Assembly: GCA_021014945.1 (NCBI GenBank)
Contig: MU266506.1
Span: 1 to 58,938 of the forward strand
Reading direction: 5' to 3'
DNA from: Leucogyrophana mollusca
Lineage: Eukaryota > Basidiomycota > Agaricomycetes > Boletales
Length of the DNA stretch: 58,938 bases
Below, one piece after another: positions 37,719-48,354 of the stretch; within the stretch, counting starts at the first letter, position 1; every line of letters starts with the position of its first letter. Below the pieces are notes generated by a model. The model searched no databases. It was not told where the DNA came from and saw nothing but the letters and a program-made list of their open reading frames with translations. The translations under genes were made by a program, and so were the position numbers.

Positions 37719-39363
37719 ATGTCTGCGTTACTGAGGACCGCGTTCGTGCGGTCTGCTCCTGTATGCCAGGCTGCGGTTCTACGCGGTGTTTCCTCTTCCC
37801 TTGTCAGCCGAGCTGGCGCTCGAATTACCCCAGGTCGATCCCTGATACATACTGGTGGAATCCAAAACAACTCCCTCACCGGTAAACGTGCCCACGAGGA
37901 GTCGGTAAGTGGGACCGAAGGTCTTCATCGAAGTGAGTACACTACTGATAGTCAGGGGTGTAGTGGCGGCTAACCGATTTATGCACGCAGAGGATCTGGC
38001 GGCATCAAAACAAGGCCTCACCACAGGTGATGCTGTCAGCACAATCCCTGCAACCGTCCACGGCGATTGGGTTCTCTTCCACCCCGTATATTCGCAAGAG
38101 GAAATCAAAGCTGTTGAGGCGAGTTTATACTTCCAGCCCTCTGGCACTCGATCTTACGAGAAACACTCCAGGTTCTTCACAGAGACGCGAAGACCATATC
38201 AGACAAGTTCGCATCTAGCCTAGTAAAGTTGGCGCGGTACGTTTGTTCAGATGGTGGAATTTTTGTGCCTCATCTTCCTACCTTCCATTGCAGATGGGGA
38301 TTCGACTTCGTCTCTGGCTACAAACACAAGTCCATCCCTCCTAATAGCAACATGTCCTTAGAGGAACTCAAAAAGGGCGGCTATGTTCTCACTGAGAAAG
38401 CGTGGCTCAGTGTAAGCTGATGCTATATTGTTTATCACTTGTCTTTCTAAGTTCGTGTGTTGATAGCGAATCTTGTTCTTGGAAACTGTAGCCGGAGTCC
38501 CTGGTATGGTAGCAGCTGTGCTCCGCCATCTAGGGAGTTTGCGCCTGATGGTGAGCTTTGCTTCTGCCTGGTCATTTTTTGTAATGCCTCACAGTCAACT
38601 CGCAGAGACGAGATTCTGGCTGGATACACACTCTATTAGAAGAAGCAGAAAATGAACGTATGCATCTCATGTGAGCACAATCTGACCACTGTCCCAAACA
38701 CTCCTAATATTGTGTAGGACTTTTATGACCTTGCGCCAGCCATCCTTATTTTTCCGAGGGCTGGTACTCGGGGCTCAAGGAGTGTTTTACAACTTGTTCT
38801 GTAACTATCAGTCGCCTCTTTTTATGAGAAGAACTCTTACACTGCCTTCGACAGTTTTGTCGTATCTAATCTCACCCCGAATCTGTCATCGATTCGTCGG
38901 GTATCTTGAAGAAGAGGCTGTATTGACATAGTGAGCTGCCTTGTTACTCCTTCAGTCATTGATGTTGACGTTTATTTAGCACTCGGTGCATCCAAGAGAT
39001 AGAGGCAGGACGACTCCCCGAGTGGACCGACATGCCTGCCCCAGAAATCGCCAAAGACTACTGGCGCCTTGAGCCCGACGCTAAGCTTCTTGACGTCATG
39101 TACGCCGTCCGTTCCGACGAAACGACGCATCGATTCGTGAACCACAGCCTTGCTAACCTGAATCCGAAGACGGACGTGAATCCGTTTGCCTTCCGTGAGC
39201 CCGACATGCATGTGAAAGGCAAGAAGATAGGGTGAGTATCTTCGCGCGCATGCCGGAAGCTTGGCTGATATTAACGTGCATTAGCTTTGAGAGAGACGAG
39301 GCAGAAAAATATGTTCAAGAGTCCCATAGACTTCTCCAACAAGGGAGATCAGAATCGAAGTAG
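37719..39363 (+). CDS. AOX1: mitochondrial alternative oxidase
   Basis: Di-iron ubiquinol oxidase of the inner mitochondrial membrane that passes electrons from ubiquinol straight to oxygen, bypassing complexes III and IV. The ATG at 37,719 opens a basic presequence ([20 protein letters not shown]). Many short introns interrupt it. Later blocks are [38 protein letters not shown], then the four iron-ligand regions: [51 protein letters not shown] and [17 protein letters not shown]. All expected Glu/His ligands are present. The C-terminus ends RSESK before the stop at 39,361. AOX genes are usually induced when the cytochrome path is blocked; the 2.5 kb upstream could carry that control, but I see no defined site. 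Confidence 0.94.
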
Positions 39364-39839
39364 CTATCATTATTAATTTAGTATTTTTTTCTTCTCTCGG
39401 GCCCTTCGTGCTGTTTATTGCACAATTATCACCATAGACGAATCCCAGCTCCGCATTGCCAATCAGGTGGATGAAGATGGTTGGGTCCAACTTGAACCGA
39501 ACTCATATTCCAATCCTCGTCCTTGCCTCTTCCCTATCGGCGTATCATCGTCCTTCCATTTTTGCACACCTCACCTCCAGGCTCCTACCCAGTTTCTAAT
39601 CTCGGCCCCAGGTGTGGGTTGTTGCCAACTTCAAAGTCCGACTGGAGAACTCTCAGCGTCCCATCACCCTGTTAACCCTACGGTGTGGTTAGGGCTAGCT
39701 CTGATATCAGCGGCACGTGAACAAGGTACACCATTGATATCCCCAACTTGGAGTTTCAACGTTTCAACGTGCAACTCTTTACAATTCGGTTCATAAAAGA
39801 CGCATCGTTTAGTATCGTTTGGTGGGACCTCTCGCACAG
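39364..39839. other. spacer between AOX and PH-domain gene
   Basis: Both neighbours are on the + strand. Only a 109-codon frame without motifs is present. An upstream non-coding exon of the PH-domain gene could lie here. Confidence 0.45.
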
Positions 39840-42800
39840 ATGAGCGCGCCATCGGCCTCCAGCAAACAGCCCCCCCGAATTATTCTTGCAGCCCCAAACG
39901 AGCCAACCACGAGTTATGACTACCACTCACACCGCCGACTCTTCATCGGTCCTATGCCAGAAAAAGTTCTCGCGCAGACCGATTCGCCGACAGGAAAGAA
40001 GAAGAGAAAGGACGGAAAGACTGCAGGGTGGCTCCACCTGGTAGACGGGGACGACGAAATGGATGGGGTTTCGACCGGGTCAACCTTGTTCAGGGTGATA
40101 GACGACCATGCGTTCCATTTTTTTCTTCGCCAAGGGGGGAAGGTGGAAGAGTGGGGTGAGGATGTGAAAGACAGCACTCGAGAGGAAATGTTACGAAGAT
40201 GGCGGGAAAGTGAGTGGGGTGGCATCCTTAGGCGTCGAAGGAAGGAAGGGAGTAACACAGCCCGCCGCTGGGTTGGAGGTAGCTTCGAAGTGGGAAGCGT
40301 TCTGGGCGTCAATATCATCGGTAACACCACACCAAGAGACAGTCAAATTGGACCTGCAACAGCCAGTGAACAGAACGTCAGGCCGTCCTTACAATCGAAG
40401 CCTTCGGGGGCCCCATCTTCCGACGTGCAGGAACTTTTTAGCGCGGCCGGCGTATTGGGTCCTTCACCTCCTCGTGAGAGGTCTAAAGACTCGCGCGCAG
40501 GTCGTTCCAGCTCATCCTCTCCTGATGGAACAAATCACGGGTCGACCGAATTCTCTCACTCGTCGAGTACAGCGCTCCTGATGCCCGGCACTGCACCAGA
40601 TTTACGAAACACGAGCGAGAACAATACAGGGGACTCGCGGCGACCCATCCTCAGGGGACGCGCCTCCTCGTCTGCAAGAGCACACGGCCATGGTGATACC
40701 GCACAGGATGGTTCTTTTCTTGGGGCAAGCCTCAGAAAGAGGAGAAGCAACCTATTCACTCAGGATAAGGGAAAACGCAAAAGCGTCCATTACGCTGACT
40801 CGAATCCTCCGCCGCGACCACCAAGCGAGTCTGGGGACGAAGATCCAGCGCCCCCGACTGAAGTGCTTGCTCGGATGGGAAGCGATGTAGACGAAACAAG
40901 CGCAGGTGCTACTCTAGAAGCTGTCAGCCCACAGGATGAATTACGTTGGGGGGATGTTGTTTTACGAGGTTCGTTATGTTCTCCCTTCCATGGACTCTAT
41001 TCACACACCTGTTTAGATAGAATGCTCGTGAGAGTCAGTTATACCAAGTCCGAATCCCTGCCTCCTGGTTTCGATGAGAAACAGAATCGGGTAACAGGTA
41101 ATCTGCGGTATGAAGACTGGGCCGAGTTCTTGGTCGTATGGAGAAAAGATAGGATCGAGATATATGAGGACTATGTGGCTATGATCCGCTTTTCATTTTC
41201 TGGAACAGGACTAATGAGGTCTGCATAGAGCCTCCCTGGGAAGGAGTTCTTCACAGGTCACAAACATCTTGCGTTTCTTATTCCGCTCAACTCTCTAAAT
41301 ACGCGACTGTCCCTGTATTCCTTCGCGGATCTCACATTTTGTCTGATGTCTCCTCCTACACCTGTTCGAAGTAGCGGGTCCAAAGCCCGTGCGATATTCC
41401 ATCACGGAAAAGAAGGAACGAATGTTTTCGTATTCAAAACGAAGAGTCGCACTAGGGCGTTGGACTGGACGTGGCAGCTATGGTAAGGTTTTACCTTGTT
41501 TTCAGCTATCGTTGTCATCTCGACTCATTTGCAGGCGCCACCTCGGAGGCGAAATTCCCTCCACCATCGAGGTCAGGTGCCCGAGCATAGAGGCACGGGT
41601 CAAAATCGACGTCCCCGTCATAGACATTATCAATATGGAAAGAGCCTACACCATGTTCAGCCGCCGTAATATCATTGAGCTAGTCCAGAAGTCTCTCGGG
41701 TCATCCCACCATTCTGGAGACGCAGCATCGCGTGACTGGAAGTACGTGATAGAGCGAGAGATGGCGGCTGGGAAAACCCTGGAACTTGCATGGCGCATGG
41801 AGGCAAAACTCGATTGGGTATGGCAGGAGGACGATATTGAGGGCAATCCAAGGCCATGGGCAATCCTGTGTGGCTTGGTGTTGAAACAGGTAAGTAAATT
41901 ACTCAGGGGCGTGCCTTTAAGGGAACGAGTCTAAGAATTGCTCCTTCGTTCCTTTATTAGTCTAGGAAGTCCTCTCATCTCGAACTCCGCCTAGGGGAAC
42001 ATTTCCCTGCGACAATCCATGCCCCAAATGGCACGAAACTGCACGAACCTCCAGCAATCGAAGGGTATCTCGATCGCATCAAGCCCAACACTCAAAGTAA
42101 ACAGCAAGTATACCTATCATCACACGATGGAAGTCTCTTTTCGATCTCGCCATGGGATGCGAATCCTCCCACACCACCTAACGTTCATTTGTCTCGTGAT
42201 GTCTCGAAGCATGGAGACATGGCGAAAGTCGCTCAAGAGCTATACAAGGGCGAGGTTAAGCGCGGGGCAACCCAAGTTACGGTTGCATATGGTGTTCTTG
42301 ACCTGCGAAAGATCGCCTGTGTAAGAAGAGCATCGACTTTGGTTCCACAATATCGAACAGATGACGTACAAGAAGATCCGCACGAAACTGTTCAAGAAGT
42401 GGACAGGAGTGACAGCGACGATGAAGACGAAGGTGGTGTAGATGGCATGGCGAAGGCCAGCGACAAAGCTAGATTACGACTCCAGCGCTCCTTCGAGATT
42501 GTGCTGAGCTCAGGACTGGTCATTCGATTCGAGGTCTGCCTTTTCTTCCAGACCCCCTTGCCGCTCATGCGTTTATTATATCCTCCAGGCATACTCATGT
42601 CGAACTTCGCTTGAGTGGATCGAGCGACTGCGCGCACTCATCTTGTATTGGAAACATCGGCACCACGTGGACGCGCGGGACGAGATGGATCTAGCGTACT
42701 CGACGAATCATCGACTGCGCCTTACACCTCACATAACCAAATGCGCACGGGCCGATGGTCACGACGTAGCCCCTGAACCGCCAACCGATTCGGAATCCAC

Positions 42801-43476
42801 TCTGCCTGCGCTGGGCGCGCTTTACCACTGGTGTGTCTTGAACGACTGCAGATCGGTCATTCGAGGTGGGCGAGTGTTCACAAAGAAGGGACTTCGTGGG
42901 CAATACAAGTTCGCAGGTCTCCACTTTATCTCTGCGAAGTGGAGCTAACAGGGGTTCACACGCGCGCATAGATTGGTTCAATTATTCCTTGTATCTGGGC
43001 ACCTGGTTCAATATCACGTTTCTCCAAAGTCTACCTTACACCGCCGTCGGGCAAAAGAGATAAGTCTCTTGGATGCTTACGTCTGCTCTGGATACCTTGC
43101 AGCCCTAGGACTCAGAGGCGGAGAATATGATCCAGATTCTCCAAGTGTCCCTCGTCGCTATCAAGATGGGTTAGAAGCCGATGACCCGGAGGAGGACATG
43201 CTCTTCATCATCTGGTACCGTAAAAACAAGAACGAATTACCATCAGGCTCGTCGACCAACTTCGTTGACGGTTCCCGAACTGTCAAGGAGGGCCCTAAAG
43301 CTGTCCCACCGCTGTCTTCGAAGCACAAGATTGCCGTCTTCAGGACGAGGAGCAAGGTTGAGCGAGATGCATGGTGCTGGGCTCTAGGGTGTGAGATTGA
43401 TAAGCTCGCGCGGAGAAACAAAGATCGAGAGGCAAAGCTAAGGGAATCAGGGAGCTTGGTGAGTCCGTCCCGCTGA
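39840..43476 (+). CDS. large PH-domain protein, Spo71/Mug56-like
   Basis: A large multi-exon protein starting MSAPSASSKQPPRIILAAPN. Its N-terminal block (SYDYHSHRRLFIGPMPEKVL) is followed by a disordered Ser/Pro region. A first PH-like module includes RYEDWAEFLVVWRKDRIEIY, HLAFLIPLNSLNTRLSLYSF and FVFKTKSRTRALDWTWQLW. A central region follows, with STIEVRCPSIEARVKIDVPV, LVQKSLGSSHHSG and LSSHDGSLFSISPWDANPP. A second module ends with ISLLDAYVCSGYLAALGL, HKIAVFRTRSKVERDAWCWA and LGCEIDKLARRNKDREAKLR. Tandem split PH domains with these blocks resemble fungal Spo71/Mug56, which in yeast work with Vps13 in prospore-membrane growth; that assignment is from memory of the family and moderate. The last exon may instead splice at GTGAGT (about 43,459) and end a few codons later. 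Confidence 0.7.
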
Positions 43477-43698
43477 ACTTAGGGACCTGGACTTTCAGCA
43501 TCGTTTAATTCATTGATTGGAACATACTCGACGCTTATCACCATAATTACATTGACTGTGAACGCGTTTGATTTTGCTGGGGGCTCTTGAACACTCTGTT
43601 TTATTGATGTTTTTACAGGATTCTGGAGTAGAGATAGTAGTACAATATGTAGCAATAACAAAACCATCTACAGTACGAATTATGAATGGATGGATAGA

Positions 43699-45028
43699 TT
43701 ACTCGATGACTTCACCAGCATCGCTGTCGTCGTCGTCCCTCTGAGCTCTGCGAGCTGCTATCTTCACTCGTTTCTCTAGGTCCTTGTCGGGTTTCAAATC
43801 GCTGACGCCGATCTGCTGGCGACACCCTGCAGCCGGGCAGCCTTTCTTACCCCTCGTTCCCTTGAGGTAATCCCGGATGGCTTCGCCCGAGAACGAGTGA
43901 CCGCACACAGAGCTAGGGTATCTCGGCGTTAGTACACGCAGCAAACCGCGGAGACATGCGCAACACACGAAGTCATGGGGTTGACGAGCATAGTTAGAGT
44001 GATAGGACATTTGAAATCCTGGGTCACCCCACCCATTTCCATTTCGTCGTCGTCGTCGCTGACATCGCCGTCCTCTAGGCCCGGTGGCATGAGTAAAGAT
44101 AGAAAGGCAATGGCTGAGAAGGGGAACCTTTAGGTATAAAATCGTTGATCGGAGGAATAGCAATGCCGGGGTTTTGGACTTCCTACAATGATGGTTATAC
44201 CAATGAGGTGAAATGGCATTCGAGTACGAATAGGCGCACAAAGATTCCCTGCTTGAACTGAGTGTAGATTTCGCTTGGAGCATATTTCTGCCTCGTCGTT
44301 TTGTGGCGAAACTCGTTTAGTCTTTGCTTAACGTCCTTCTCGTACACTTCCATGGCACCTTCCTGTAAGGTCAAAGTGAACAAAGGCACTCGTTACTAGA
44401 TCCTCAAACGATATACGCACGATAGCTTCATCACGGAGGAGCTTCTGATGTATTGCATCCAAGCTCGTTTCATGGGTTCGCATTTCATGGTCAATATCCA
44501 ACAGCCCTTTCATGATATCGTCTACTTCCGTCAAAGCCTGAAGGTATACCTAAGATATAGTCAACGCAAGTGTCATAGCGAACGACGCACGGCCACCGCT
44601 TGCTCTCCCTCCATTACATCCGCAAGGGATATAGCCACACCTTTAACCATGTTGAACGAGCTCTGATGGATTTGCTTCCGTATCATCTCCCAGTCCTGGG
44701 CGATTCCACGCAGCTTCATGCCTTCTTCGCGGCCAAGGGGCTGGTCTTTGAAGTTTTGGATATCGATACGATCGTCATCATCATCTTCGTCATGTTCAGC
44801 AGGTTCCTCCTCGGGTTCTGAATCTCCCCGAGCTTGTTTCGTGGACTTTTTCTCCTTTTTCACCACGACAGACTTGCGTTTTCGTTGTGGCTGTTCCTCC
44901 TCACTTCCCTCTCCTTCGACATCATCGTCCGCGCCATGTTGGGTCGGGTCGTCCTCCTCTATACGGTCTGAGGACGGCTCCCTGCGAGACCGAGCACTTT
45001 TGCGTCGTGATGAACCGGCAGCAGGCAT
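43699..45028 (-). CDS. NSE2: E3 SUMO ligase NSE2/MMS21 of the SMC5/6 complex
   Basis: SP-RING SUMO ligase that binds the SMC5 arm and supports DNA repair. The ATG at 45,028 ([20 protein letters not shown]) starts a long acidic/basic disordered N-terminus. Helical parts follow across short exons: [58 protein letters not shown] and [16 protein letters not shown]. The SP-RING is split by one intron. [19 protein letters not shown] joins [19 protein letters not shown], then [19 protein letters not shown]. The zinc-binding Cys/His residues (CP.T, VCGH, CP..GC) are all seen. An intron-retained reading introduces a false stop. Divergent from uS12m with only 136 bp between starts, so the two probably share a promoter. 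Confidence 0.9.
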
Positions 45029-45164
45029 TGCAAGGTATTGGTACACTTATAAGGGCGCGTCGCGTCACAAGGACCCGTCATATGTATTTAGGGCAAGCGT
45101 CTACGCGGTTGAGTATGGCTCGGTGTTTGCCGTGCTCTTCCTCCCCGAAACCACAGACGTCGAA

Positions 45165-45774
45165 ATGTTGTCGGCTTTCCGAAGTCTGGCTCGAATACCC
45201 CAGCCATGGAGATCTGCCCAAGCTCTCATGGCTTCTTCCACAGCAACATCTTTGCTCCAGTCACGTTTGTTTCACTCTTCGCCGTTTCTAGCCATGACTT
45301 TGAACCAGACTATGCGGCGGAAAAGGCCTCAGAAAGCCAAGGCATCTAAATCACCATTGCTTGAAACGTGTCCACAGAGAAAAGGCGTCTGCTCTCAAAT
45401 CTTCATAGCTAAGCCCAAGAAACCCAACTCGGCCAAGCGGAAAGTCGCCCGCGTCAAACTCACCACCGGAAAGACTGTCATGGCGTACATACAAGGAGAG
45501 GGTCACAACTTGCAGGAGCATAGCGTCGTTACGGTGAGAGGTGGCCGAGCGCAGGACTTGCCTGGAGTTCGGTGAATACAATGCTCGCACTACTTACTGA
45601 GACGGAACTAACTTTTGTGATTCCCAGTTATAAAGTTGTGCGTGGTGCATTAGATTTTGGAGGAGTAGTAAACCGAATGTCAGCGAGAAGTAAATATGGT
45701 GGTAAGTATCATAACGTCTGTTTGTCGTCGGGGCATCTCTAAGCCCGTTAACAGCGAAGAAGCCCAAGAAGTAG
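45165..45774 (+). CDS. MRPS12: mitochondrial small-subunit ribosomal protein uS12m
   Basis: Mitochondrial homologue of bacterial RpsL in the decoding centre of the small ribosomal subunit. Three exons (45,165-45,571; 45,628-45,701; 45,755-45,774) give 166 aa. About 43 residues of presequence ([20 protein letters not shown]) precede the mature part, [20 protein letters not shown]. Diagnostic blocks are [59 protein letters not shown] and [19 protein letters not shown], the last restored across the first intron. It ends SARSKYGAKKPKK. The two loops that in bacteria bear streptomycin-related residues (PKKPNSA and [13 protein letters not shown]) are conserved. Confidence 0.95.
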
Positions 45775-46023
45775 ACTTCCACTTTTCCTATATTATGGTC
45801 CATCACAGTGACAATATCTTTCAAAACCGATGATACAAAGAGACATAAAGACGCGTGTATGATATGAAAAGTTCAAGGTAAGTAGACTGATTCTAAGGTT
45901 CATGGGATCTTTTCGACCCCCAGTCGTGACTTGGTGCTCCTCACTAAACCCGGGGCACGATTAGCAAATTTCAGCGCAAGGTCAGGATATACTCACTAGG
46001 TTGCTCGAGTCAATTGCGGACGC

Positions 46024-46818
46024 CTAATCGGAGTTATGGGAAGCCCCGGAATGAGCAGCCTTGGGAGCGTGCGTACCACTAGCATTGTCGAGGACGTCGG
46101 CGGCGGCAGCCGCGCTGGTTTGCACCTCTGGCTGTCGAGTGTGGGTGACACGACTGTGAGTGACACGGCTATGGGTGACGGGCGTGTGGGTGACGCGACT
46201 ATGGGAGACGTGGGTGTGCGTGATGGGCGTGTGGGTGACGCGGCTGTGGGAGACATGGGTGTGCGTGATGGGTGTATGGGTGACGCGGCTGTGAGAGATA
46301 TGAGTGTGCGTGATTGGCGTGTGGGTGACGCGACTATGAGAGACGTGGGTGTGGGTGATAGGTGTATGGGTGACGCGGCTGTGGGAGACATGGGTGTGGG
46401 TGATGGGTGTGTGGGTGACGCGGCTGTGAGAGATGTGGGTGTGGGTGATGGGCGTATGGGTGACGCGACTATGGGAGATATGGGTGTGGGTGACGCGACT
46501 ATGGGTGATGGGCGTGTGGGTGACGCGGCTATGGGTAATGTGTGTCTCGGCTGGAGCTGTAGTGGCCGCCACAGGGGTGCCACCGCTCCCCTGCCGCTTG
46601 TCGAAAGGATCATCTGATGACTTTCCGGTAATATCCTTGCTAATAGACGACGCGATGCTGGCCGCAAGACTCGAGTCGCCGGAGTGTTTGCCCGAGTCGG
46701 GGATGTGGGTAAATTTGGGTGACCAGGTATGTGTCTCGCCATCGTGGGGGTTAGATGATGCCCCGGCGAGGGCGAAGTAGGTCAAGGCAAGGAAGGCAGC
46801 TACTTTCTGGGAGACCAT
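46024..46818 (-). CDS. secreted His/Thr-rich tandem-repeat protein, unknown function
   Basis: A single-exon 264-aa protein that I do not recognise. The ATG at 46,818 opens a signal peptide (MVSQKVAAFLALTYFALAGA). A spacer of about 55 residues ends in DPFDKRQGSGG, where KR is a likely Kex2 site. Residues 91-229 are a repeat array with six full copies of a 15-residue unit, VTHTPITHTH(I/V)SHSR, plus degenerate ends. Each unit has four His, so the array is about one quarter His and also rich in Thr/Ser. The tail is EVQTSAAAAADVLDNASG with one N-glycosylation sequon, then a Gly/Ala/Ser/His end (APKAAHSGASHNSD). There is no GPI signal or membrane helix at the end. A TATA-like element lies about 55 bp upstream. 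Metal binding (Zn, Cu, Ni) or cell-wall association are inferences only. Confidence 0.8.
   Translation of the reverse strand: MVSQKVAAFLALTYFALAGASSNPHDGETHTWSPKFTHIPDSGKHSGDSSLAASIASSISKDITGKSSDDPFDKRQGSGGTPVAATTAPAETHITHSRVTHTPITHSRVTHTHISHSRVTHTPITHTHISHSRVTHTPITHTHVSHSRVTHTPITHTHVSHSRVTHTPITHTHISHSRVTHTPITHTHVSHSRVTHTPITHTHVSHSRVTHTPVTHSRVTHSRVTHTRQPEVQTSAAAAADVLDNASGTHAPKAAHSGASHNSD
46132..46548 (-). repeat. 45-bp coding minisatellite (His/Thr unit)
   Basis: Six near-identical 45-bp units flanked by degenerate half units, seen directly as a GTGGGTGACGCGGCTGTGGG-like periodicity on the + strand. Units differ at a few third positions and by Ile/Val swaps. Alternative frames on both strands are also free of stops because of the repeat. 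Confidence 0.92.
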
Positions 46819-47291
46819 GTTGGGAGAGTGCTCTGGTGGGTATACCGTCGAAACCTGATTCACCGCGCCTTATATTTGTGCACGCCAGCTCCTGTGGATT
46901 GGGCGTTGCAGGCATGATCAGCTTCCGCCCGATAGCGGGTAGCGGATAACGGAAGCAAACGAATGTCCCTCCTCTCTGACTGAATTTCCCGCACATCTGC
47001 CGACTTTGCGGCTCCTAGCCGTTGGCGCGGCGACATCGATCTCAAGCGGGAAAACTTGGTTGCGCTCTAGCTTGGCGTCGCCTTAGACGCGCTTGCGCGG
47101 GGACTCGTATGTTTATATGGCCGCTGGCCTTGGCTGAGAAAGTCTAGCAGCGTATAAAATATCTGTCCGTAATCAAGTGTACCTGAGTCCTACTACGCCA
47201 ACGGAGTCCACGATGCTATCTCTTGCTCCCATCTTCAGTATCGACTGCTTGGCCCTTCCCCGTGCCTCGGGGTGGTTAGGCATGGTGTAAA
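46819..47291. other. spacer between the two secreted-protein genes
   Basis: Holds the promoter of the His-repeat gene and the 3' UTR of the next one. Apart from TATA-like motifs I see no gene. The part around 46,980-47,110 is rich in CG dinucleotides. Confidence 0.45.
46870..46877 (-). promoter_or_regulatory. TATA-like element of the His-repeat gene
   Basis: On the minus strand it reads AAATATAA, about 52 bases before the start codon, inside a CT- and GC-rich leader. It fits a TATA box with a short 5' UTR. Another ATATAAA occurs about 290 bases upstream of the start. Confidence 0.4.
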
Positions 47292-47986
47292 TTACATGTG
47301 AATCGTGCTGACGCCAGGCGGAATATAAAGACTGGTCCAGAAGTATGTACTGGTATTTATAGTGGTGGTTGACTCGGGTGCGGGAGCTGCAGTCGTTGCT
47401 GGGGCCGTCCCCATATCTAAACAAACCGAAGTTAATTTTAACTTGCGCGTCAAGGGAGGTGCCACATACCGCTTGATGCAGGCACCCCTGAGCTGGACGG
47501 GGCCGCCACAGGCGTGCTCGTAGAGGCTCCGGGTGCGCTGGTTTGGGCAGTGACGGGCTGGCTCTCTGGCGCGGGAGCAGGGGTGACAGACGGAGTGGCT
47601 GCACTAGCCGTTAGGCCTGGGTCGGGAGCGCTACTCGCTGGGGGAGTTATCTGTCTAGCCCATCTCACTCGCTCCACAAACGATTGAGCTGCGGTGTCGC
47701 CGTCAGTGACGCCGATGTTTGAAGGTTGAGTGTCCGACCCGTCCGAATCGGACGGTTCGGGAAAGTCGGGTGCATCTGTAGTTTGTGTAGCGGGGTCACC
47801 GGTTATCCCCAGATCTGCGCTGGACTGAGCAACGGTGGTACCGGGATCTGCATCTGATGCGTCCGTAATTGCGGGAGGCGGGGGCGAGTCTTGTCTTGGG
47901 ACCAAAGGGTGCGCTGCCGACGCCAGGACGATAACGAGCGGCGCTATGCACAGAGCGAGAACAGCTTGTGTGAATCGTACGTGCAT
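47292..47986 (-). CDS. secreted Pro/Ser/Thr-rich protein, unknown function
   Basis: Two exons encode a protein of about 210 aa. The ATG at 47,986 opens a strong signal peptide (MHVRFTQAVLALCIAPLVIV) followed by AHPLVPRQDSPPPP, where PRQD is a typical propeptide end in fungal secreted proteins. The mature part is low complexity, rich in Pro, Ser, Thr, Ala and Asp, with many likely O-glycosylation sites and one basic spot (VERVRWARQITPP). A GTATGT...TTTAG intron joins GVPASS to DMGTAPATTAAPAPE, and the protein ends TSLYIPPGVSTIHM. No domain is recognised. It lies head-to-tail with the His-repeat gene and shares its general plan (signal peptide, disordered mature chain, no anchor). Confidence 0.72.
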
Positions 47987-48354
47987 GTTGGGTGGTTGTG
48001 AGGCGTGATTGAGAGGCGGTTCTTCGTATTCGCTACTAGAGGACTTATTCGCGGCAGTGATTTATATCCGCGTCCTCCCAACCGAGAGGCCCGCAATGGA
48101 ACGGAGATCGGCGCAGCATTTTGCTGCGCCATACATTCAAATTTATTTCCTCAATGCGATAGGTGGAGGGAGCTGGAGCAGTCGAATGAATGCTTGAGGT
48201 CGAGGCGCAGCCTAGAGGAGGTTCAGGAGGTTGGACTGCAACTTTGAATTGAACTACAGGACCAAAAAAGGAAAGCTGACCAATGTCCTGCGGTGTGGCT
48301 GTGCTCTTCCGAATGCGAAAACTAGTTGGCGGCAAACAAGACCAAGACTCCGAG
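47987..48354. other. divergent promoter region of the secreted protein gene and uL29m
   Basis: Both genes start outward from here. A minus-strand TATA-like element is at 48,061-48,067. No gene is seen. Confidence 0.5.
48061..48067 (-). promoter_or_regulatory. TATA-like element of the secreted Pro/Ser/Thr-rich gene
   Basis: Reads ATATAAA on the minus strand, about 75 bases before the start codon at 47,986. Confidence 0.45.

Noticed and set aside
46036..46617. 193-codon + strand frame rich in Gly, Asp and Val
   Set aside because: It is the antisense of the 45-bp coding repeat; the minus-strand frame has the signal peptide and a TATA-like box, so this is a shadow.
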